Below, in pieces: positions 57,579 to 64,000 of a stretch of DNA of 64,000 nt. Position 1 is the first letter of the stretch. Every line of letters starts with the position of its first letter. Origin of the DNA: Acanthosepion lycidas (lineage: Eukaryota; Mollusca; Cephalopoda; Sepiida; Sepiidae); contig OZ010571.1 in assembly GCA_963932145.1 (NCBI GenBank), positions 113,205,128-113,269,127 on the forward strand, given 5' to 3'. The notes beneath the pieces were generated by a model. That model was not told where the DNA came from, searched no databases, and saw nothing but the letters and a program-made list of their open reading frames with translations. Made by a program: the position numbers and the translations under genes.

Positions 57579-58224
57579 AGCCAAAAGACAGTAGTAAATA
57601 GTAGAAATTAACTCATTATTAACAAATTACAGTCATGCGATGATTGGCAGAAAAGGTACAGTGGGATAAATAGCAACAAGGGAATTTTTACATAGCAATC
57701 AGGGAATTTTTACATAACATCTTCCATAATTCGACCAATGGAATTTCTTAATATGTTGTCACATACAGAAACATGATTCTATTTGATAAATAAATTACAC
57801 GGTTATCAATTGTAATGCAACTTTTGGAGCGCCCTATACATCGACCTTTTAAGCAGTATACGCATGCTCAAGAAATAAGGTATTTCTAAATATTTTTCGA
57901 GCTTAGAGAAAATACATATAAAAAGATATAATAACCGGAAGCAAGATATATTAGTCTTGCATCAACCAGGCAAAATAATTTTAATATTTACTATAAATTC
58001 CAGATGACATCGTTTACATTTTAGAAAGTATTTAATACAATAGAATCAAGAATCAAAATTTTAATGAATGAAAAAGAGAGAGTAATTTCAAGTTTCTTGA
58101 GGTTATTAAACGAAAAATAAACTTAAGCATTACGTTTGGAAGGAAATTTAATAAAAAAAAACAATACTGCGTTATGTAATTTGCGCGGAGAATAAAGGAA
58201 AATGGGATATATTCCTCCAGTGTG
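57579..58224. other. Nothing recognised
   Basis: No further element part is legible after the RT relic; a 20-base duplication of CAGGGAATTTTTACATA type lies near 57676-57718. Confidence 0.45.
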
Positions 58225-58400
58225 TATAGACATATATGATACATAGATATGACAGGTCGATATGTAGATAGATTGTTCATACGTTAGGTATATATGATAT
58301 GTAGATATGATTGGAAGACAGTGATGATATGTATACATTGGTATAGACATAGGTAGATAGAGGGATATGGTAAGTAGATAGATATATATGATAGATAGAT
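58225..58400. repeat. Degenerate GATA-type repeat
   Basis: Loose tandem of GATATGTAGATA, GATAGATAGAT and similar words, strongly diverged. Confidence 0.75.
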
Positions 58401-58416
58401 GTCAACCATTGTTTCT

Positions 58417-58419
<3 letters not shown>

Positions 58420-58463
<44 letters not shown>

Positions 58464-58477
58464 TAGAGAGAGAGAGA
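58420..58477. repeat. (TA)n-(GA)n microsatellite
   Basis: About 29 bases of TA followed by a GA run. Confidence 0.97.
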
Positions 58478-58902
58478 AATAAGATGCTGTCCATATAACC
58501 TGATAGTCGCGAGTTTTGCCGGCCGAACGCCACTAATTTATCATTCATTCCTTCATTCTCACCAGATTCATAAAGATTTTCCTCCAGTTGTTTCATATGT
58601 TTAATTCTGCAAAATTTAGAGATCTTGTGGGCACACAAAGTTTTCCATTTTTTTTTTTTTACAACAAAATTTCTCCGTGTGTCATTTGATGACTTAACCC
58701 AATCTTCGGCATACATATTTTTTTTCGGAATAGGTTATTTATTCCATATAATATTTAAATGTAAACAAAGTGACTTTCAAATGCTCAAATTTTAATATTT
58801 TCGTAACATATCTTTTTAGGCGTCTGTTTTCTTCTATTTAGTAAGCGTTTTGAAGCTATTCAAGGTCTACATACTTGAGTCTCCTTTTATCTTCACACGG
58901 CC

Positions 58903-58939
<37 letters not shown>

Positions 58940-60332
58940 ATTTTGTTTGTTCTCTCTTAAGCATAACTTTTTGTACATTTGTTTTTCTACATAAAATAAA
59001 GCGAATCTCTCTGTATATGTTTACACATTTGATTCTGTGAGAGATGCTCACCTGCTGTTTGTCTCGGAATACTTATTCACGTGTATCGAGTTATATTTTT
59101 TCCGTGCACGTCTGTCTGCATTTCTCTATGCGAACGCCAAATATCTGCGATGCGAACGAAGGTGTTAATATCATAAATCATTTAATTATAATTGGAATCT
59201 GTTGACTGTAATACGTATGGCGACTCGTAGCTATTGATGCATAAGGTATTCTATTGGAAAGGGAAGTAACTAATGTCCTCTAGCCGTCAACAAAAGTATA
59301 AACACCGAATAAAATAAACCAGCATATAATATAAAATGTATTAGAGCAAATCACTTGTTTCGTTTATTAAATTATTCAGTCTATTCTCTTAATTTTCTAT
59401 TGTTTCCTTATTATCTTCTCTGCCTGATGGTTTGTTTCCTATGACCGTCTGTGTAGAAAATAGACAAGACTCTTCACTGCTAAAATCACGTGAGGCATAT
59501 TTGGCATTATCACAGAGACAGAAGTTGCCGGATTTTTAAGTCTTTTCTGAGAATGATATGCCATCGGAGATATCTTAGTGATCAAGTTGTGGAAATAACT
59601 TAAGGAAAAATAGTTAAGTTACTTCACTGATGACATTAATAAATAAAATAACTAACTGCAGACGATATTTTATAAAATGGAAACATTAAATAAAAATTTG
59701 TGAAGCTCTCGTAATTATCCCGTATCTTCTTGGCGTTATTTATGTAACGCTCTTTTTTTCTCATATAATGGAATCCTTTTTTTCTTTTCTTTTTTTTAAA
59801 TTAAAAAAAAAAAATCACAGTATACTTCAGTCAAATTTTCAAAGTCCAAACTAATTTATAATTACAGTTCAGACACCTGGAAAAATGAAGATGCCTATTA
59901 AACTGAGACTAGGATGATATGTGTTAATAACTCAGCTACATTTATCCATTAGAAAAGTAATTTCTCAGTTACCTGGGTTGAATTGTTATTAATCATTTCA
60001 AATGATTTTTTTCAGTTTTTTTGCCAATCATTTAACAGGCTTATTATTAATTATTTTAAACCGTCGAAAATTTCTCAGTTTGTCCCATTTAAAATTTCTG
60101 ATGAAGCTTAGTTATTCATTTGATAATTAAATAAGCTCATGGCGATTTCCCTGACGATAAAACATCCATAGAAATTAACCTACTGCATCGTTGAATATTA
60201 TAGTTTAATCATAGGAATCTTGGTCGTCATTTTAAAAAGTAAAACAAACATGTTTGAAATTGGTAACTTTTCCTCATTTCTCTCGGCTAAAAACTTCTAA
60301 CTTTCCTTCCTTATTTTTTTTACATTTTCAGA
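58478..60332. other. One TA/GA array, otherwise nothing recognised
   Basis: (TA)n-(GA)n lies at 58903-58939. No gene or element could be supported. Confidence 0.5.
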
Positions 60333-60580
60333 CTGAAACCAAGTAGTGTTTTTAATGTATATTGTCTTCCCACGCGATAACAACGGAACAATTCATTATT
60401 TATGAGGCATAAGCAGAAGACGTTAAACGTGTTTTTATGTATTTTTATTTTTTTTAATGAAACCAAGTAGTGTCTCTGATAGGTCTCATCTTTCCAAAAC
60501 GCAGTAGTCCATTATTGACAAGGCATTGGCAGGGCGTAGCAATCGTGTGAACTAATGAAGGGCAGGACACAGTTATTATA
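60333..60580 (+). repeat. Diverged 125-bp tandem duplication
   Basis: TGAAACCAAGTAGTGT occurs at 60333 and again at 60458, each followed by comparable words (CATTATTTATGAGGCAT against CATTATTGACAAGGCAT) at similar distance. The two units are substantially diverged. Confidence 0.6.
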
Positions 60581-60895
60581 TGATAATAAACACAGCTTTT
60601 ATACAATTTTTTATTTTTTGTATTTTAATGCAAATTGAAATCTGCCTACATTGCAAAGCTATAGAATATTAATGTATAATATGTGTGATATTAATTTATA
60701 ATAAGTGTGATATCGCAAAAGGAGTTAAAATAGCATTGAAGAATATGAAGATGAGTAGAAGAGATACCACTTGATACTTAATAAATGGAAAGTGATAACT
60801 AAATACGAAACATTACATTACCGCAAATCCGGGCTTCGTCAATTATTGTCCATCAAAATGTTCCTATGATTTTATGGATATTTTATATAATTCTT

Positions 60896-60896
60896 G

Positions 60897-60927
<31 letters not shown>

Positions 60928-60941
60928 GCGAGAGAGAGAGG
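60896..60941. repeat. (CT)n-(TA)n-(GA)n compound repeat
   Basis: A roughly palindromic simple repeat: CT block, TA block, GA block. Confidence 0.95.
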
Positions 60942-60995
60942 TCTTTTCTAGACTATGAATTACTTAATTATGATTATCTGAAATCCTTTTAATTT
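60936..60995 (+). mobile_element. SINE family 1, 3' body fragment
   Basis: GAGGTCTTTTCTAGACTATG, then AATTACTTAATTATGATTATC, matches the body end of the SINE at 61310-61345 almost exactly. Only this 3' part is present. Confidence 0.6.
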
Positions 60996-61159
60996 CTTTC
61001 ACTTGTATGTATATCCTTGCTTGAACCAGCTTCTAATGCTCTCGATGGAGAGTTTTGGGGATAGTCGTGGCTCATGAGGGCACAGTGTGTAAGGGAAACT
61101 AGGATGACTTCCACCGCGGAATATATGATCGAGCGGCGCTCTGTCAGGTGTAATTCGTT

Positions 61160-61362
61160 CTTCACCGAGTCCCGTCGGTACAGTTGGCATGACTTTTGCC
61201 ACATAAGGCAACTGCCCTGGTTCCAATTCTCGGTAGTGGATGTTCATTGCTGGTGAATCCCAAATATAGTACGAAACGAACGTCCATTGCTTTCTTCATG
61301 AGATTTCTTCTAGGTTTGATGAATTACTTAATTATGATTATCTCAAAACTTAATGATATTTT

Positions 61363-61383
<21 letters not shown>
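61160..61383 (+). mobile_element. tRNA-derived SINE with TA tail (family 1), copy 2
   Basis: The head shows CGGTACAGTTGGCATGAC (A-box region) and GGTTCCAATTCTCGG (B box), with TTGCC/GGCAA as a possible anticodon-arm stem. The body has TGCTTTCTTCATGAGATTTC and GATGAATTACTTAATTATG. It ends in a (TA)n array at about 61363-61383. The copy at 7.7 kb matches head, body and tail in the same order. Frames across it on either strand are by-products. Confidence 0.75.
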
Positions 61384-61414
<31 letters not shown>

Positions 61415-61443
61415 CACGCTCTCTCTCTCTCTCTCTCTCTCTC
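61384..61443. repeat. (TG)n-(TA)n-(CT)n compound repeat
   Basis: It continues directly from the SINE tail through TG, a second TA block and a CT run. Confidence 0.95.
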
Positions 61444-62039
61444 CCCGTCTCCCTCCCTCCCTCTCCCTCTGCTATCTCCCGTGTTTATATATTTAGATGT
61501 CAAGCGACTTTTCTCCCTCGTATCCTGGTTCTGCACTAGGCGACCATGAGTTCATCTGTCAGGTCAATCATTAAGCTGGCTTCTATGAAGAATACAGAGT
61601 GCAGTTTCTTTTTCTTCTGTCGTTTACGGTTGGACACATATTACACCTTCGATAAGAATCTCCTTTTCACTGGAGGTCAGATGTAAGATCTATATCATCT
61701 GCAGATAAAATGTGACTTTTTGATCTGTTATAATTTACATGGGAACGAATCCGGCGTTTCAGAAATGCCACGAAACAATGAATTTTATCCATTATTCTTC
61801 TCGCTCATAGGATAGATTAATTTCATTTTCTATTCAATTAGTAAAGCGGTAGCTAAACCTCCTAGTATTGTCCCAAAATTGATAACAGATGTATCAATGA
61901 CTGATAAAAATGATGATCCTAACACAAAATAAAATGCAAGCTAGAGAAGGAAATGATAATTTATGCATATGTAAACAATGTAAAGAGTTTTGTGTATATG
62001 AAATGGACAAAGTCCGACAATTATTATTAAGCCTTCTTA
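61444..62039. other. Nothing recognised
   Basis: No gene or repeat could be supported. Confidence 0.5.
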
Positions 62040-62240
62040 TTATGTTTATACGTTCTTTTTATAGACAAAATATTTAAGTAAATGCTCTGTTTATAATGAA
62101 CAGTATTAACGACATTTACCCGCCTGAATGCCCGAGAAATTTTCAGAGAAAATAAGCGTCCCCCGAGAGGAATTGAACCTGTATCCTATACGGAACCGTC
62201 ATATAGCCTGACGTGCTTTTACCGATTGAGCCACAGAGGA
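62040..62240 (-). mobile_element. tRNA-derived SINE with variable arm (family 2), left
   Basis: On the minus strand the head spans 62240-62158. The acceptor TCCTCTG pairs with CGGGGGA, the A box is TGGCTCAATCGG and the B box is GGTTCAATTCC. Between the anticodon stem (CGTCA/TGACG) and the T arm lies a 14-base insert GTTCCGTATAGGAT that forms a small hairpin, as in class II tRNAs (Leu or Ser type). The body follows with ATTTCTCGGGCATTCAGGCG and AATGTCGTTAATACTG. The tail is TATAAAAAGAACGTATAAAC. Position 33 of the anticodon loop is G instead of U, so it is not a functional tRNA. Confidence 0.72.
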
Positions 62241-62352
62241 ACGTTTCGGTTTGCAAGGTCGATTTTAGTGTTTTTAAATTTACAATTCTTCATGATTTTC
62301 TCTCGTACTTTCATATCTGCTCGATGCGTATCCAAATGTAAACAAATGACAT

Positions 62353-62454
62353 CACACATTATGAAATGGATAAAATCTATAAAAAAAGAACATATAAACA
62401 TAAAAAAAAATGTCTTAAAAATAATTGTCTGACTTTATCAATTTCATAATGTGT
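62353..62454. repeat. Inverted repeat between the two SINEs
   Basis: ACACATTATGAAATGGATAAA at 62353 pairs with its near-inverted copy ending at 62454. Inside lies another copy of the SINE tail word (CTATAAAAAAAGAACATATA), so the spacer itself holds remnants of the same family. Confidence 0.65.
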
Positions 62455-62460
62455 AACGTA

Positions 62461-62667
62461 AATTGTTACTTAATCGGTAAAAGCACGTCAGACTATATGA
62501 CGGTTCCGTATAGGATACAGGTTTGATTCCTGTCGGAGGAGGCATATTTTCTATGAACATTTCTCGGACATTCAGGCCGGTAAATGTCGTTAATACTGCT
62601 TATTATAAACAGAGCATTTACTTGAATATTTGTATCTATAAAAAGAACGTATAAACATAAAAAAATA
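62461..62667 (+). mobile_element. tRNA-derived SINE with variable arm (family 2), right
   Basis: This plus-strand copy is head-to-head with the left one. The A box is truncated (TAATCGGTAAAAGC). The anticodon stem, the variable-arm hairpin and a fully paired T arm (ACAGG with CCTGT around TTTGATT) are kept. Body and tail match the left copy closely, ending CTATAAAAAGAACGTATAAAC and an A run at about 62667. Confidence 0.72.
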
Positions 62668-63722
62668 TCTTGTGTGTATATGTTAAGCCAAATGATGTGA
62701 AGGTGTTTTATTGGTAGTTTTTACGCACTAGAATAAAATACCATGAAAACCAGTTTCTGAATGTGAATTAGAATTTTTTCTTGTAGATATTAATGTTAAT
62801 ACTAATTTTCTGAATTATATCAAATCATTATTCTGTATGTTAAAGAAAGAAAATATTCTAGCCAGTCTAAATTAAATGGTCAACTAATGAACAATTTATT
62901 TCAACTTAATTTTTTTAAACAGATCTACATATGACAAAGTAATTCTATTTTTTTATAAACAAATGTAATTTCAGCCATGGTTAATTTGGTTGTTTATATA
63001 GACTGAACTTTGACTGAGGATTTCGTCATTCAGTGAAGACATCTTCAGATTACTGTTTATCTTACTTTTGCATTTTTAAATTAGCTTAGGTTTAACCAAA
63101 ACAAAAATAATTGATGATTAAGTTAACAGCTACCTCATGTCTCGTGTGGGACAATCTCAAAATAATTGGAGTTGCTACGTACAAAATTGAAAAATATTTA
63201 TTTAAACAAGGTGAAAAAATATTTTATTAAAACATTTTAAAGACTTCACAGATGCATGAGTGTGATTGAAAGAAAGAATCTTTCTCTAAAACGAAAGGTC
63301 GGGGACGTCATCCTGTAAAAAGTAATTTCCTATGAAAACATCAGCATCAACGCCTAATGTTTTTAGCTGCTGTCGCTGCATACCCCTTACCTAAATCTAC
63401 GGGAGTGATGAAGTTTTTCTTGCAACCTGACATTATTTATAACAATTCAAATAAAATTGTCATCATTGCTTCTTGAAAGATTATCTATTAATTTTTAATT
63501 TTGGAAAACCAAATGACTTCGTGAGAAAATTTGAGTAATATACACTTAAAGTTTATTATTTTAAATAACTGTTTTATCATACCTACTGACGATAATGGAT
63601 ATGTCCCCATTCACATAAATACAGTAGTAAATATTGCATGTTAGTCTGCAGTAGGAAATACGTCTCCAGTTGTCCTGGGCAAACACGCTGCTTATGGGCA
63701 AAGATGATCCACAGACGAGGCT
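62668..63722. other. Nothing recognised
   Basis: No gene or repeat could be supported. Confidence 0.5.
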
Positions 63723-63944
63723 ATGTCGAAGGGCAGTTTTCTCCCGGGGAAACAGCTACTCTACCTAGTTTTATACGACGTCTACGGAGAAATTCGGACT
63801 TGTGCCACATCTGACCGCGTGGGGCGTTTAATAGATATCCTGCAGCTGGAGATTCATTGTGGAATTCACTTCTACGCGCCGCTGGCGAATCTTGTGTTTT
63901 GTTCTTGTCCTAAAATTTATCGTTCATTACCAACGTTCGTGTGA
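63723..63944 (+). CDS. Unrecognised 73-codon frame in GC-richer patch
   Basis: The patch from about 63660 to 63900 has clearly higher GC than its surroundings. The frame starts at an ATG (MSKGSFLPGKQLLYLVLYDV) and ends with TGA. I recognise no family. Alternatives are an eroded transposon or a non-coding conserved element; the open frame alone is weak evidence. Confidence 0.15.
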   Translation: MSKGSFLPGKQLLYLVLYDVYGEIRTCATSDRVGRLIDILQLEIHCGIHFYAPLANLVFCSCPKIYRSLPTFV

Positions 63945-64000
63945 TTATGATTTTCAATAACCTTCCCTAGGTTACAACAGTAACACAATTTCAACATTTT

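Noticed and set aside
62158..62240. Functional tRNA gene
   Set aside because: The anticodon loop lacks the universal U33 and the unit continues into a body and tail that recur at 62.46 kb, so it is a SINE head.

Overview
The window looks like a gene-poor, AT-rich stretch of a metazoan nuclear genome, and I see no intact protein-coding gene in it. Several things together suggest a cephalopod, most likely an octopus. There are about fifty (TA)n arrays, often compounded with (TG)n or (CA)n. There are 3' ends of Penelope-like elements (PLEs) with a GIY-YIG domain, tRNA-derived SINEs, decayed non-LTR reverse transcriptases and palindromic mariner-type MITEs. The host call is inference from repeat style; no host gene confirms it.

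Layout: 0.7-7.6 kb is dominated by 3' ends of one PLE family, including an approximately 1-kb near-perfect palindrome at 2.8-3.8 kb made of two head-to-head 5'-truncated copies. From 7.6 to 8.0 kb there is a SINE whose tail is a (TA)n array, then the first mariner-type MITE. From 8 to 22 kb the sequence is mostly featureless DNA with short palindromes (11.8, 16.5, 18.9 kb), a second MITE (17.4 kb) and further TA-bounded segments with hammerhead-like motifs. At 22.6-23.1 kb lies an internally deleted mariner, at 24.1 kb a non-LTR RT tail, and at 30.6-31.2 kb an RTE-like RT relic on the minus strand that has lost its active-site block. From 32.4 to 36.0 kb there are kilobase-scale purine-rich satellites: a 28-bp GA minisatellite, a 14-bp repeat and a GAA/GGA tract. 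At 37-43.5 kb there are three copies of an unnamed dispersed repeat and a cluster of palindromes, a MITE and PLE-like units separated by TA arrays. At 44.7-45.0 kb there is another PLE with an inverted junction. At 53.3-53.9 kb an RTE-like relic is interrupted by a MITE, and at 57.2-57.6 kb there is a third relic of the same type. At 61.2 kb lies a second copy of the TA-tailed SINE, and at 62.0-62.7 kb two tRNA-derived SINEs with a long variable arm sit head to head.

The most interesting pattern combines three features. PLE 3' ends repeatedly abut (TA)n/(CA)n arrays, several TA-bounded units carry a hammerhead-ribozyme-like core, and 5'-truncated copies recur in head-to-head orientation. In one PLE family the two core positions that normally form the C3-G8 pair read U and A, which may be a compensatory change. 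Almost all the long open frames in the window come from stop-free simple repeats and are not listed as genes.
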